Part shown: one piece after another, positions 15,874-23,293 of the stretch | How the letters are laid out: every line of letters begins with the position of its first letter | Numbering within the stretch: position 1 is the first letter of the stretch | Source: a virus | IMG/VR virus record: IMGVR_UViG_3300030108_003783 | Location: 62,001-126,000 of that record | Length of the DNA stretch: 64,000 nt | Reading direction: 5' to 3' (one strand) | Program-made: the position numbers and the translations under genes | The notes under the pieces: model-generated | Databases searched by the model: none | Told to the model about the DNA's origin: nothing | What the model saw: only the letters and a program-made list of their open reading frames with translations

Positions 15874-16109
15874 TGGGATTTCACAAAAGATATATAGATA
15901 CAGAACAAGTTTGCTATAGATATAGAAATTATGGAATGCAAGCTGTATTAGATTGGATGAGATCAGCAGATGCATTAATTTGCACTGATGAATTTACAAT
16001 GGACTTGACAGATGTATTACATTCATCGGAAGATAAAATTAAAACTTGGAATAAAGCATCAGAAATGATATCAGCAAAATCTCTGGAAATCGAACAAAAC
16101 TCTAAGTAA
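15873..16109 (+). CDS. Hypothetical protein, 78 aa
   Basis: AAGGAG precedes ATG 15873, which overlaps an upstream stop. The protein is soluble and mostly helical (MQAVLDWMRSADALICTDEF) with an acidic C-terminal half. No family is recognised. It is followed by the first operator-promoter region. Confidence 0.5.
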   Translation: MGFHKRYIDTEQVCYRYRNYGMQAVLDWMRSADALICTDEFTMDLTDVLHSSEDKIKTWNKASEMISAKSLEIEQNSK

Positions 16110-16114
16110 CCTAT

Positions 16115-16125
16115 GACAAATTGTC
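16115..16125 (+). promoter_or_regulatory. Distal palindromic operator GACAAATTGTC
   Basis: Within ATGACAAATTGTCAT (16113-16127), arms ATGACAA and TTGTCAT flank one A. It is the distal member of a pair; centre-to-centre spacing to the next is 32 bp. Confidence 0.6.
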
Positions 16126-16146
16126 ATTAAAAAACTTTGAAAAATG

Positions 16147-16157
16147 GACAAATTGTC
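16147..16157 (+). promoter_or_regulatory. Proximal palindromic operator GACAAATTGTC
   Basis: It ends exactly 11 nt before the TTGGATATGTC box of promoter copy 3, the same distance as at 23294 and 25999. The fixed phase suggests an activator touching RNA polymerase. Confidence 0.65.
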
Positions 16158-16168
16158 ACCTAAATTAT

Positions 16169-16199
16169 TTGGATATGTCAAATATTTTTCTTATATTTA
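16169..16199 (+). promoter_or_regulatory. Promoter copy 3 with upstream operators
   Basis: TTGGATATGTC (16169-16179), 11 nt, then TTATATTTA (16191-16199). The start region holds the palindrome TATTTATATATAAATA at 16194-16209. It drives the 78-residue gene at 16227. Confidence 0.7.
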
Positions 16200-16226
16200 T
16201 ATATAAATAATAAAACATTAAACACT

Positions 16227-16463
16227 ATGACAAAAAAGGAATTAATTTACAAGTACCAATTAGGAAAAGATTATCAAATCGAGCTGAATAACAACATGTT
16301 ATACTATAAAAGACGTAACGAATTCAACGATTTCGATTTAATTAAAGCTACTGAAGCTCCATCGAAAATGTATGGTCATCACGAATTAAAAGAACATGTT
16401 CAAGATTTATCTAAAAAAATGGGATTACCTATTTTAAATGCTATAACCGGTTCAGCTGTCTAA
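16227..16463 (+). CDS. Hypothetical protein, 78 aa
   Basis: The leader has no Shine-Dalgarno site and ends AACACT just before the ATG, as in other genes with this promoter type. The protein (MTKKELIYKYQLGKDYQIEL...) is small, soluble and charged. It sits between an operator-controlled promoter and the control region of the VWA gene, mirroring the small gene before the MoxR ATPase at 23372. Function unknown. Confidence 0.55.
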   Translation: MTKKELIYKYQLGKDYQIELNNNMLYYKRRNEFNDFDLIKATEAPSKMYGHHELKEHVQDLSKKMGLPILNAITGSAV

Positions 16464-16465
16464 TT

Positions 16466-16474
16466 GTTAATAAC
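16466..16474 (+). promoter_or_regulatory. Distal GTTAATAAC box
   Basis: First of two GTTAATAAC boxes (odd palindrome GTTA-A-TAAC) 21 bp apart upstream of the VWA gene. Confidence 0.55.
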
Positions 16475-16486
16475 TATTTCAAAAAT

Positions 16487-16495
16487 GTTAATAAC
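16487..16495 (+). promoter_or_regulatory. Proximal GTTAATAAC box
   Basis: Second box; ends 15 nt before the TTGGATATGTC of promoter copy 4. The same numbers (21 and 15) recur before the MoxR gene. Confidence 0.6.
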
Positions 16496-16510
16496 TTCAG
16501 TCCAATTTAT

Positions 16511-16541
16511 TTGGATATGTCAATAATTAATCTTATATTTA
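16511..16541 (+). promoter_or_regulatory. Promoter copy 4 (VWA gene)
   Basis: TTGGATATGTC (16511-16521), 11 nt, TTATATTTA (16533-16541), followed by ATATAAATAA. The ATG is at 16570 after an SD-less leader ending CACTACTAAT. Confidence 0.7.
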
Positions 16542-16569
16542 TATATAAATAATAACAATCACTACTAAT

Positions 16570-18459
16570 ATGGGTTATACAAAATCAAACAATTTTTCTT
16601 CTTTCTGGTTAGATGGTTCTAACAATATAGATATCCTAACTGGAGAAAAGATTTCAAGTGGTAAAGATTACATCAAAATGGCTTCAACATTAAAAGCTAT
16701 CGGAAACTTTGTTAAAATCGTTTCTGGTAATGATGTTAAAGTTGAATATAGCAATAGAGATGAATCTTACACAGATGGTAAAACAGTTACTATCACTTCA
16801 AAAGTAAACGGTAAATCATTTGATTCTACTGTTGGTCTTGCTTTACACGAAGGATCTCACGTTAAATTATCAGACTTTAGTTTACTTAAACATTTAATGA
16901 GTTACCAAGGTAAAGATTTATTAAAAACAAGATTTAATTTCGAAATCACTGATGATATGGAATTAAAAGGTTTATCAGTTATGATGCTTAAAGACCTTAT
17001 CAATGTTATCGAGGATAGAAGAATCGATTATCATATCTTTACTACTGCTCCAGGTTATCAAGGTTATTACAATGCTTTATACGATAGATACTTTCATGCT
17101 AAAGTAATAGATAAAGCTATATTATCTTCAGAGCATAGAGAAGAAAATATTCAATCTTACATGTTTAGAATTATTAATATAACTAATTCAAACAGAGATT
17201 TATCTGCTCTTAAAGGTTTAAAAGAAATTTACAATATAATCGACCTTGCTAATATTTCAAGATTAAAAACAACAGGAGAGGTAATTGAAACAGCTATTAA
17301 GGTTTTCAAAGCTTTAGATAAATACATTCCAATTACAACACAAGATGGTGAATCAAAAACTACTGGTAAAGATAAAAAATCAGATTTATCTCCAAATGAA
17401 AAAAGCAAGTTAAAAAAAGCTATTCAAAAGCAAAAAGATTTCATCAGAAACAATATTCAAAAGTCTTCTATACGTAAATCAGAAAAGAATAAAATAAATG
17501 CTATTAATAGCTCAAAAGCTACATACGAAAAAGTTGGTGATCAATTTCAAAGTCACTGGCTTAAATCTTCTGGAGTTGATTGCTTAGTTGTTAGAAACAT
17601 AAACAAAGCTGTTATCAATTCTAATATCTTTGAGACTATCAAATCAGAAGGTCATTACTATCACAGAACAAAAGACAATCAAGAATCTATCGATAGAGGT
17701 ATTACATTAGGTACTCAGCTTGGTAGAAAGCTTCAAGTTAGAAATGATTCAAGAAGCTTACAATTCAATCGATTAAATCAAGGAAAGATTGATAAAAGAA
17801 TGATTGCTTCAGCTGGTTTTGGTAATGAAAATATATTTCAACAAGTTTTTATTGACAATCACAAAGATGCTAATGTTCATATTTCCATTGATGCTTCTGG
17901 TTCTATGTCAGGTACAAAATGGGACAAATCAATAACATCAGCAGTTGCTATTGCTAAAGCTGCTTCAATGGTTGGTAATTTAAATGTTACTATATCTTTC
18001 CGTTCAACAGAGCAACAAGGAAAGAAATACATTCCAGCTATTTTCATTGCTTACGATTCAAAGGTTGATAAAATTTCAAAGATTCAAAATCTATTTAAAT
18101 ACATCACTTGTCCTGGTACTACACCAGAAGGTTTATGCTTCGAAGCTATTCAAAGAGAAATCGTTCAATCTTCAAACAATTTAGATAGTTACTTCATAAA
18201 CTTTTCAGATGGTGAACCTTATTTTGAAAATGGACAAATTCAATACTGGGGAGATTCAGCTGCAAAACATACAGCAACTGAAATCAAAAAGTTTAGAGAT
18301 AAAGGTATCAAAGTTTTATCTTACTTTATTACTGGTTCTGATGAATCAACAACTTCATCCAATTTTAAAACTATGTACGGACCAGATGCTAGCAATGTTA
18401 ACGTCAATAATCTTAATCAGTTAGCTAAAACGCTTAACAATATGTTTATAGAGAAATAA
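16570..18459 (+). CDS. VWA-domain protein with HExxH metallopeptidase-like N-terminus (CobT-like)
   Basis: The 629-residue protein has LALHEGSHVKL at about residues 90-100, a zinc-binding HExxH motif, then a long helical charged middle. The C-terminal von Willebrand A domain has the MIDAS signature DASGSMS at 441-447, CPGTTPEG as the threonine loop and NFSDGEP as the third element. In known systems such proteins pair with a MoxR/CobS-type AAA+ ATPase, one of which lies at 23657 with the same operator arrangement. Together they may form a metal-inserting or remodelling machine; cobalamin-related cobS occurs in marine T4-like phages. Substrate is unknown. It is not in an operon with the ATPase, so shared control matters. 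Confidence 0.75.
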   Translation: MGYTKSNNFSSFWLDGSNNIDILTGEKISSGKDYIKMASTLKAIGNFVKIVSGNDVKVEYSNRDESYTDGKTVTITSKVNGKSFDSTVGLALHEGSHVKLSDFSLLKHLMSYQGKDLLKTRFNFEITDDMELKGLSVMMLKDLINVIEDRRIDYHIFTTAPGYQGYYNALYDRYFHAKVIDKAILSSEHREENIQSYMFRIINITNSNRDLSALKGLKEIYNIIDLANISRLKTTGEVIETAIKVFKALDKYIPITTQDGESKTTGKDKKSDLSPNEKSKLKKAIQKQKDFIRNNIQKSSIRKSEKNKINAINSSKATYEKVGDQFQSHWLKSSGVDCLVVRNINKAVINSNIFETIKSEGHYYHRTKDNQESIDRGITLGTQLGRKLQVRNDSRSLQFNRLNQGKIDKRMIASAGFGNENIFQQVFIDNHKDANVHISIDASGSMSGTKWDKSITSAVAIAKAASMVGNLNVTISFRSTEQQGKKYIPAIFIAYDSKVDKISKIQNLFKYITCPGTTPEGLCFEAIQREIVQSSNNLDSYFINFSDGEPYFENGQIQYWGDSAAKHTATEIKKFRDKGIKVLSYFITGSDESTTSSNFKTMYGPDASNVNVNNLNQLAKTLNNMFIEK

Positions 18460-18461
18460 TT

Positions 18462-18806
18462 ATGAAAATAACAATTTGGATACATAAATCAGAAGCAATT
18501 TCTGGTAATATAACAAAATATCATACTCATGGCCTTCCGCAAACTTCTAATTGGCCAGATTATGTTCAAGTGCAAATCTCTCAAGACGAATTTGCAAGGC
18601 TAGAAGATAACAATGTAGAATATGTTTCAGAAGAAGAAATGGATAAATTAGAAGCTAAATATGGTTCTGAAGAAATTCCTATGATTCACGAAAGAAATCC
18701 TGATACTGGAGATGTACGTTCTAGGCCAGCTTCATGGTATGTTGATCAATATAATAGAAATAGAGATCCAAAAGACCATATAACTCATAAAAGTCAAATA
18801 AAATGA
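18462..18806 (+). CDS. Hypothetical protein, 114 aa
   Basis: It starts 2 nt after the VWA stop and probably shares its transcript. The protein begins with strands (MKITIWIHKSEAISGNI) followed by an acidic helix SEEEMDKLEAKYGSEE and a polar C-terminus containing RSRPASWYVDQYNRNRD. No motif is recognised. The stop overlaps the next start by 4 nt (ATGA). Confidence 0.55.
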   Translation: MKITIWIHKSEAISGNITKYHTHGLPQTSNWPDYVQVQISQDEFARLEDNNVEYVSEEEMDKLEAKYGSEEIPMIHERNPDTGDVRSRPASWYVDQYNRNRDPKDHITHKSQIK

Positions 18807-19162
18807 ATATAGAAAGAAAACAATATAAGCTTAGAGAATATAAAAAATTCTTAAACAGAAAGTTTAAAGGTATAGAAACTAAAATGGCACCAAATGGTGG
18901 TTTTTACGTTTCAGATTCAAAAGGTAATAATTTAATAGGTAATAAATACCCAGACTTGGCTATATCACCAGACGTTTACACAGCATATAAAAATGCTTAC
19001 ATAGTAGAACATTGGAATAGAATGGAAGCAAGACAAGTCAAAGGTATTAGAAAAGATATTCAAAACAATACAGTTCAAGGTGGAGAAGGATTAGCAAAAG
19101 CTATACATGAATACTTTGAGGATGAATATGAAATGTATGACGAAGAAAATTTAAATGAGTAG
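18803..19162 (+). CDS. Hypothetical protein, 119 aa
   Basis: Overlapping ATGA start. The N-terminal half is basic (RKQYKLREYKKFLNRKFKG), the middle has GGFYVSDSKGNNLIG, and the C-terminus is acidic (YFEDEYEMYDEENLNE). Probably a small soluble phage protein; function unknown. It overlaps the HNH-like gene by 8 nt. Confidence 0.5.
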   Translation: MNIERKQYKLREYKKFLNRKFKGIETKMAPNGGFYVSDSKGNNLIGNKYPDLAISPDVYTAYKNAYIVEHWNRMEARQVKGIRKDIQNNTVQGGEGLAKAIHEYFEDEYEMYDEENLNE

Positions 19163-19772
19163 TATACAAGGACCGAAAGGTAAAATAACAAAGCATCATC
19201 AAAGAGGTAGACCTTTAAGGTATTTACTTCAATCTGAAGTGGAAGAAGCTATGGAGAATACTAAATCTAATCTTGCTGCTTCTAAATGGTGTAAAGTTTC
19301 ATTTACTACTTATAAAAAATATGCTTCAAATTATTACGATGAAAATGGTGTTTCATTATATGAAAAACATAAAAATCAAACTGGTAGAGGTATATCACAG
19401 TTCAGAGAAGGACACCATGGTAATCAATATCCATTAGAAGATATTTGCGAAGGAAAACATCCAGAATATCCTACATGGAAACTATTAAAAAGATTAATAA
19501 AGCATAAAGTAAAAGATGAATGCTGTGAAATTTGTGGTTTTGCTGAAAAACGTAAAGGTGATGGTAAAGTTCCATTGATACTTGGTTTTGACGACAGAAA
19601 CAAATTAAACAGGAAACTTAAAAATTTAATAGTAATGTGCTACAATTGTTTCTTCATTCATCAGGGTAAATTAGCTGGAGGTAAGAATGCTCCATACCCA
19701 CGCAAAAACAGCGCATTATTAAAAAAAGATAATCTTGATGAGCAAGATTACGAAATGTTAAGAAATCTATAA
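19155..19772 (+). CDS. HNH-like zinc-finger protein, 205 aa
   Basis: The protein has an N-terminal helix-turn-helix-like part (SNLAASKWCKVSFTTYKKYA) and a C-terminal module with CEICGF and CYNC pairs. The connecting LNRKLKNLIVMCYNC follows the N-x(n)-N-L layout of HNH nucleases. The usual first HNH histidine appears replaced (LGFDDRNK), so cutting activity is uncertain. This type may be a DNA-binding regulator or a degenerate nuclease. The stop forms TAATG with the next gene. Confidence 0.55.
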   Translation: MSSIQGPKGKITKHHQRGRPLRYLLQSEVEEAMENTKSNLAASKWCKVSFTTYKKYASNYYDENGVSLYEKHKNQTGRGISQFREGHHGNQYPLEDICEGKHPEYPTWKLLKRLIKHKVKDECCEICGFAEKRKGDGKVPLILGFDDRNKLNRKLKNLIVMCYNCFFIHQGKLAGGKNAPYPRKNSALLKKDNLDEQDYEMLRNL

Positions 19773-19999
19773 TGAAAAGGGAATTAGTTATGTATTATTT
19801 AGGAAGAGTAGAATTCATCACGCTAATAGACACAAAAGGTGGTGGCACAAAAGAAAAGAAAACAAGAAGACAATATTTAGTAAATGCAATGACTTGCACA
19901 GAAGCTGAAGCAAAGATTGTAGAGCAATTGAAAGATTCAGTTGAAGATTACGAAATAAAAGGTGTTCAACAGTCAAAAATTATTGAAGTTTTTGAATAA
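19772..19999 (+). CDS. DUF4494-like protein, 75 aa
   Basis: After MYYLGRVEF the protein reads QYLVNAMTCTEAEAKIVEQL, EDYEIKGVQQSK and IIEVFE. That order matches DUF4494, a small domain I know mainly from Bacteroidota genomes; function unknown. The coupled ATG 19772 is used here, but ATG 19790 would give the usual family start. It supports a Bacteroidota host. Confidence 0.65.
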   Translation: MKRELVMYYLGRVEFITLIDTKGGGTKEKKTRRQYLVNAMTCTEAEAKIVEQLKDSVEDYEIKGVQQSKIIEVFE

Positions 20000-20014
20000 A
20001 AACTGTTTGAACTT

Positions 20015-20023
20015 GATATTTAT
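20015..20023 (+). promoter_or_regulatory. Putative late promoter GATATTTAT
   Basis: ACTTGATATTTAT stands 95 nt before the Hsp20 ATG; a TCCGG/CCGGA stem-loop (about 20033-20059) and an inverted-repeat arm follow in the leader. Confidence 0.5.
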
Positions 20024-20072
20024 CTACGAGGATCCGGGGAAAAGATAATACTAACCGGACCTTAAATTAAGT

Positions 20073-20087
20073 ATACTGGATGGGTAT
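20073..20087 (+). repeat. Inverted-repeat arm upstream of Hsp20
   Basis: ATACTGGATGGGTAT pairs with ATACCCATCCGGTAT at 20546-20560: 14 of 15 positions match as inverted repeat, and the odd one is a G-U pair in RNA. Confidence 0.6.
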
Positions 20088-20117
20088 TTAATTTTTAAAA
20101 CATTTTAGGAGTTTATT

Positions 20118-20534
20118 ATGACAAGATTACAATTTCACGAGCGGTTGTTTCCAACCGACCTTCTGTTCAAAAATTTCTTTGAAACAGATTCACACTTTCA
20201 ATCTCATGCTGAAATAAAACCGAACTATCCTTGCGATTTGTTCACAGACGATGACGGTTTACATATTGAGATTGCTGCAGTTGGTATTAATAAAAAGGAT
20301 ATCAAAATAGAAACAGCAGAAAATCAAATTAAGGTTATTTATGATAAGACTGGTGATGACCCATCAGTCGATTATATTCATAGAGGTATTGCTAGAAGAT
20401 CTTTTAACTTAGGGTGGAAGATATCTCCAAAATTTAACTTGAATAGAGTTAAAGCTGATATGAATAATGGGTTACTTTCAATCTTCATTCCAATTGCTGA
20501 TGAAGCTAAACCGAAAGCAATTACAATAGGATAA
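20118..20534 (+). CDS. Small heat-shock protein (Hsp20/alpha-crystallin family)
   Basis: The 138-residue protein has a short N-terminal arm and an alpha-crystallin domain from about residue 37 (NYPCDLFTDDDGLHIEIAAV), a GINKKDIKIE turn, RGIARRSFNLGWKIS, and the closing VKADMNNGLLSIFIP signature. Such ATP-independent chaperones hold unfolding proteins; T4-like cyanophages also carry hsp20. The gene follows a TTTTAGGAG ribosome site and is a single-gene unit between inverted-repeat arms in its 5' and 3' untranslated parts. Confidence 0.9.
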   Translation: MTRLQFHERLFPTDLLFKNFFETDSHFQSHAEIKPNYPCDLFTDDDGLHIEIAAVGINKKDIKIETAENQIKVIYDKTGDDPSVDYIHRGIARRSFNLGWKISPKFNLNRVKADMNNGLLSIFIPIADEAKPKAITIG

Positions 20535-20545
20535 TAATATCCGCA

Positions 20546-20560
20546 ATACCCATCCGGTAT
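20546..20560 (+). repeat. Inverted-repeat arm downstream of Hsp20
   Basis: ATACCCATCCGGTAT begins 11 nt after the Hsp20 stop and pairs with the arm at 20073. On its own it can also form a 5-bp hairpin (ATACC/GGTAT). Confidence 0.6.
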
Positions 20561-20585
20561 TAGTTATATAAAAAAGGAAATAGTT

Positions 20586-20756
20586 ATGGAATTAACAGCA
20601 ATAATAATTTTTGGAATAGCATGTTTTGCATTAGGAATGTATTTTACTACACAAATTTCTGAATGGATAAGCGACAGAACACAGCACAAAAAATTTATAA
20701 AGAATTTAGAGAATTATGGCAAAGAAAAGAACACTAGACGAACTAAGACAAAGTAA
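20586..20756 (+). CDS. Small single-pass membrane protein, 56 aa
   Basis: The frame starts with an AAAGGA site before ATG and encodes a membrane segment (AIIIFGIACFALGMYF) followed by a basic tail (RTQHKKFIKNLENYGKEK...). The end overlaps the dCMP deaminase gene by 41 nt in another frame. Function unknown. Confidence 0.5.
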   Translation: MELTAIIIFGIACFALGMYFTTQISEWISDRTQHKKFIKNLENYGKEKNTRRTKTK

Positions 20757-21195
20757 AACTTTCGGTTATAAAGCTCCAATCTCCAAAAGACAAAAGAAAC
20801 TAGATGAGACATATATTAAAATGGCTGAAATCTGGTCAAAACAATCTCATTGCGAAAGAGCTCAAGTTGGAGCATTAATAGTTAAAGACAAAATGATAAT
20901 CTCAGACGGATATAATGGAATGCCATCTGGCTTTAAAAACACTTGTGAAATGGGAGATTCAACAAGATGGGAAGTTTTACATGCAGAAGCAAATGCAATT
21001 TTAAAATGTGCTAAACATGGTAAATCTTGCGATGGAGCTACATTATATTTAACTATGAGTCCATGTAGAGATTGTAGTAAATTAATACATCAAGCAGGCA
21101 TTATTCGAGTTGTATACAAAGATGAATATAGAGAAAGAGCTGGTATTGATTTTTTACAATCTGCTGGCGTAATTGTTGATAAAATATTTGGATAA
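20716..21195 (+). CDS. dCMP deaminase
   Basis: The 159-residue protein has the zinc-dependent cytidine/deoxycytidylate deaminase signature: HAE at residues 89-91 (catalytic Glu91) and PCRDC at 116-120, with ERAQVGALIVKD and DGYNGMPSGF upstream. It turns dCMP into dUMP, the precursor of dTMP, which suits an AT-rich phage genome. The C-terminal F-G and stop fall inside the next promoter box (TTTGGATAAGTC). Confidence 0.92.
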   Translation: MAKKRTLDELRQSKTFGYKAPISKRQKKLDETYIKMAEIWSKQSHCERAQVGALIVKDKMIISDGYNGMPSGFKNTCEMGDSTRWEVLHAEANAILKCAKHGKSCDGATLYLTMSPCRDCSKLIHQAGIIRVVYKDEYRERAGIDFLQSAGVIVDKIFG

Positions 21196-21218
21196 GTCGC
21201 AAAATTTTCTTATATTTA
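21188..21218 (+). promoter_or_regulatory. Promoter copy 5, overlapping a stop codon
   Basis: TTGGATAAGTC (21188-21198) contains the TAA of the deaminase gene; 11 nt later TTATATTTA (21210-21218). It drives the small membrane gene at 21238, which does have AGAGGA. Confidence 0.7.
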
Positions 21219-21237
21219 TATTATATAAGAGGAAAAC

Positions 21238-21399
21238 ATGATAACGTATTTATTAATAGGTATATTGCTAATGTGGATAATAGAGATAGGCTCACCTTAT
21301 CTTTGGACCATTCAAGAAAGAATCGGTATAATTTTACTTTGGCCTTTTGCTGCAATGATTATGCTAAACGCACTTTGGAAGAGATTTAATGATGAATGA
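21238..21399 (+). CDS. Small membrane protein, 53 aa
   Basis: AGAGGAAA precedes the ATG directly after promoter copy 5. Two hydrophobic segments (YLLIGILLMWIIEI and IGIILLWPFAAMIML) indicate a short hairpin membrane protein. The end overlaps the next start. Function unknown. Confidence 0.55.
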   Translation: MITYLLIGILLMWIIEIGSPYLWTIQERIGIILLWPFAAMIMLNALWKRFNDE

Positions 21400-21523
21400 A
21401 ATAGATAAACTAAAGATAAAAATAGTTAATTCTAAATTAGCAAATAAACCTTTTGGATACATCAGAATGTTACAACAAAAATTAGATAAACTAATAAGGG
21501 CCAAAAAAGATGGGACATTATGA
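21389..21523 (+). CDS. Hypothetical basic protein, 44 aa
   Basis: An overlapping ATGATGA start follows the membrane gene. The product is lysine-rich and helical (LDKLIRAKKDG). It overlaps the next gene by 14 nt. Only gene packing supports it. Confidence 0.4.
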   Translation: MMNEIDKLKIKIVNSKLANKPFGYIRMLQQKLDKLIRAKKDGTL

Positions 21524-21707
21524 AGATTTATTTTACGAAATTACAGAATCTTTAAATAATTTAGGATTGAGACAACAATTCGATGATCAACTAGAAAAGA
21601 TGAGATATCAAGATAAACATCGTTATAAAGAAACCCGAGATAAATGGGATTATGCATATAATAAAGTTATAAAAAAATATGAAAACAAAAGAAATAAAAA
21701 AATTTAA
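21510..21707 (+). CDS. Hypothetical charged protein, 65 aa
   Basis: The protein is almost all helix and charge (QFDDQLEKMRYQDKHRYKETRDKW), probably a soluble coiled-coil-like protein. It overlaps neighbours on both sides, in the manner of a phage small-gene operon. No family is recognised. Confidence 0.5.
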   Translation: MGHYEDLFYEITESLNNLGLRQQFDDQLEKMRYQDKHRYKETRDKWDYAYNKVIKKYENKRNKKI

Positions 21708-22071
21708 AAGACGCAGAGCACTAGTCTGCAAGATGGTAAGAAAATCTGTATCCAATCCAGAATACTTTAGATATGAAGTAACAGTTGGAGAATTAGATGG
21801 AACAATTACTAAGCACCCAGTTTATGGGAAAGATATGCAAGACGCAATATCAAGGCTTATCAATAAAGAAAGAACCGAAAAGATAGAAAAGAAAATGGAA
21901 AAGAATCCATTAATATTCTTTTTAATATGGATGCTCGTAATGGCTATTCCAGTTATATGGCACGGAGATCTGACTTATACTCCTTGGTTCATATTATACA
22001 TGTTTGCAACTTTTACTGCAATGTTTGCATTTGCAGGATGGTGGCAAAGTTATTTAGAAAAAGGAAAATAA
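21679..22071 (+). CDS. Two-pass membrane protein, 130 aa
   Basis: A basic soluble N-terminal half (RRRALVCKMVRKSV, then a small beta domain EVTVGELDGTITKHPVYG) is followed by a lysine-rich linker. Two membrane segments lie at about residues 76-91 and 99-119. It may recruit something to the host inner membrane. Function unknown. Confidence 0.55.
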   Translation: MKTKEIKKFKRRRALVCKMVRKSVSNPEYFRYEVTVGELDGTITKHPVYGKDMQDAISRLINKERTEKIEKKMEKNPLIFFLIWMLVMAIPVIWHGDLTYTPWFILYMFATFTAMFAFAGWWQSYLEKGK

Positions 22072-22305
22072 ATGAAAATATCAACAGCATTAGCAGTATT
22101 AGGATTAGCAATATTCTTCATACTAATATTAGTATTAGAAATCATGTCAGCACCTACAGCTGAAGACAATGAAGATGGAACAGAAAAAATACCACCACTA
22201 ACAAGAGAACAAGAAAGATATCAATTTGCATCAAAGATGTGTTTTTATGGTATATTAGGTATGGTATTCACAATAGTAATAACAGCATTAGAATCTTGCA
22301 ATTAA
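22072..22305 (+). CDS. Two-pass membrane protein, 77 aa
   Basis: It abuts the previous stop. Hydrophobic segments at about residues 5-24 and 57-72 flank an acidic, proline-containing loop (PTAEDNEDGTEKIPP). Both neighbours upstream are membrane proteins, so they may form a small membrane module. Function unknown. Confidence 0.5.
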   Translation: MKISTALAVLGLAIFFILILVLEIMSAPTAEDNEDGTEKIPPLTREQERYQFASKMCFYGILGMVFTIVITALESCN

Positions 22306-22362
22306 CCCCACGCGTATATAATAACTTGGTTGCGCAATAGGTGCAAGCACCAGATAAAAATT

Positions 22363-22551
22363 ATGAAAAGTGTAAAGATAAAATTTTCTCAACCCGTTAA
22401 GTTAAATAAGGATGATGCCGTAAAGGAAGTTATAGTTGATGGTGATGGACATAACACAATTGAAAGAAATGTACAATATGTATTGTGTAATGCAATGAGT
22501 GATATGAAATATCAAGGACTAAAATCATTTACAGTAGAATATATAGATTAA
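22363..22551 (+). CDS. Hypothetical protein, 62 aa
   Basis: I prefer ATG 22363 over TTG 22330; the added residues would come from untranslated-looking sequence. The product (MKSVKIKFSQPVKLNKDDAV...) looks like a small beta-alpha domain. It is followed by the SET gene 1 nt later. Function unknown. Confidence 0.5.
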   Translation: MKSVKIKFSQPVKLNKDDAVKEVIVDGDGHNTIERNVQYVLCNAMSDMKYQGLKSFTVEYID

Positions 22552-22552
22552 T

Positions 22553-22876
22553 ATGAAAAGAAAAGTTTGGACAGTAGAAAACAGTGATATTCATGGAAAA
22601 GGAATACATGCAATCATGGATATAGCAAAAGAACAATCGCTAGGCATTGCATATACATTAATAGGAAAAGTAAACGACAATCATATTGCAGGAGAAATAC
22701 ATGAACTTGGAATGTATGTAAATCACAGTAAAATGCCTTCAGCACAACCAAGATTATCAGGAACATCAGTGATACTGGTGTCATTGCATAAAATTAAATC
22801 GCAATCAGAAATAACAGTTAATTACAACGATTTTGTAAAATTAGGAATAGTAAATTTAGAGAGACCATCATGGTAA
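22553..22876 (+). CDS. SET-domain protein (putative lysine methyltransferase), 107 aa
   Basis: The protein shows the SET-domain landmarks in order: HGKGIHA (GxG, residues 14-20), YVNHSK (NHS, 56-60) and EITVNYND (86-93), with the dividing LGM and strands between. SET enzymes move a methyl group from S-adenosylmethionine to lysine. At 107 residues it is a minimal SET core without pre- or post-SET zinc parts. A host or phage protein target is likely, but activity and target are unknown. Confidence 0.65.
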   Translation: MKRKVWTVENSDIHGKGIHAIMDIAKEQSLGIAYTLIGKVNDNHIAGEIHELGMYVNHSKMPSAQPRLSGTSVILVSLHKIKSQSEITVNYNDFVKLGIVNLERPSW

Positions 22877-23064
22877 ATTGGAATTCAAAAAAACATGCTT
22901 ATACACCAATACACACAGACAGTGTAAAAGACATGGCAAGAAAAGCAAAGTATCTTCAATCATTGGGTATTAGTATAGACAGTATAGCAATCATGCTTGA
23001 TCGCAGTAAATCTCGGGTATACGAGTACCTGAAGCCTCAATTAAATAATACACACAAGCTATAG
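22870..23064 (+). CDS. Small helix-turn-helix protein, 64 aa
   Basis: The segment ARKAKYLQSLGISIDSIAIM followed by LDRSKSRVYEYLKP has the helix-turn-helix layout of small resolvase-like or regulator domains. It overlaps the SET gene by 7 nt and lies just ahead of the operator-rich region 23.27-23.63 kb, so it is a candidate binder of GACAAATTGTC or GTTAATAAC; that link is inference. Confidence 0.55.
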   Translation: MVNWNSKKHAYTPIHTDSVKDMARKAKYLQSLGISIDSIAIMLDRSKSRVYEYLKPQLNNTHKL

Positions 23065-23147
23065 GTAATGGCGTTTATTATATAAGAGTATAGCTATATA
23101 TGAATATACAAAGGCTGAAAATAATTTGCTAAATAATCTAAAAATGC

Positions 23148-23207
23148 TGGGCCGTGTGTCCCGAGAATAGCTTTTTTTTGCCGGCTAACACAGTTATTTT
23201 AGGCCCA
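23148..23207 (+). ncRNA. Candidate structured RNA in 307-nt gap
   Basis: The gap 23065-23371 has no convincing gene. Its middle can fold as nested stems: TGGGCC/GGCCCA (23148-23153 with 23202-23207), GTGT/ACAC inside that, and TAGC/GCTA around a U-rich loop. Local GC is higher than in the flanks. Two operators and promoter copy 6 fill the right end of the gap. Confidence 0.35.
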
Positions 23208-23271
23208 AATAGGCTAAGGCCATACGGGATACCAAGGTCATACACACGCTTATATGAGCTAATACACCGAT

Positions 23272-23282
23272 GCCAAATTGTC
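23272..23282 (+). promoter_or_regulatory. Distal operator GCCAAATTGTC
   Basis: One mismatch from GACAAATTGTC; lies 22 bp (centre to centre) from the perfect copy at 23294. Confidence 0.45.
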
Positions 23283-23293
23283 ATAGAGGTTTT

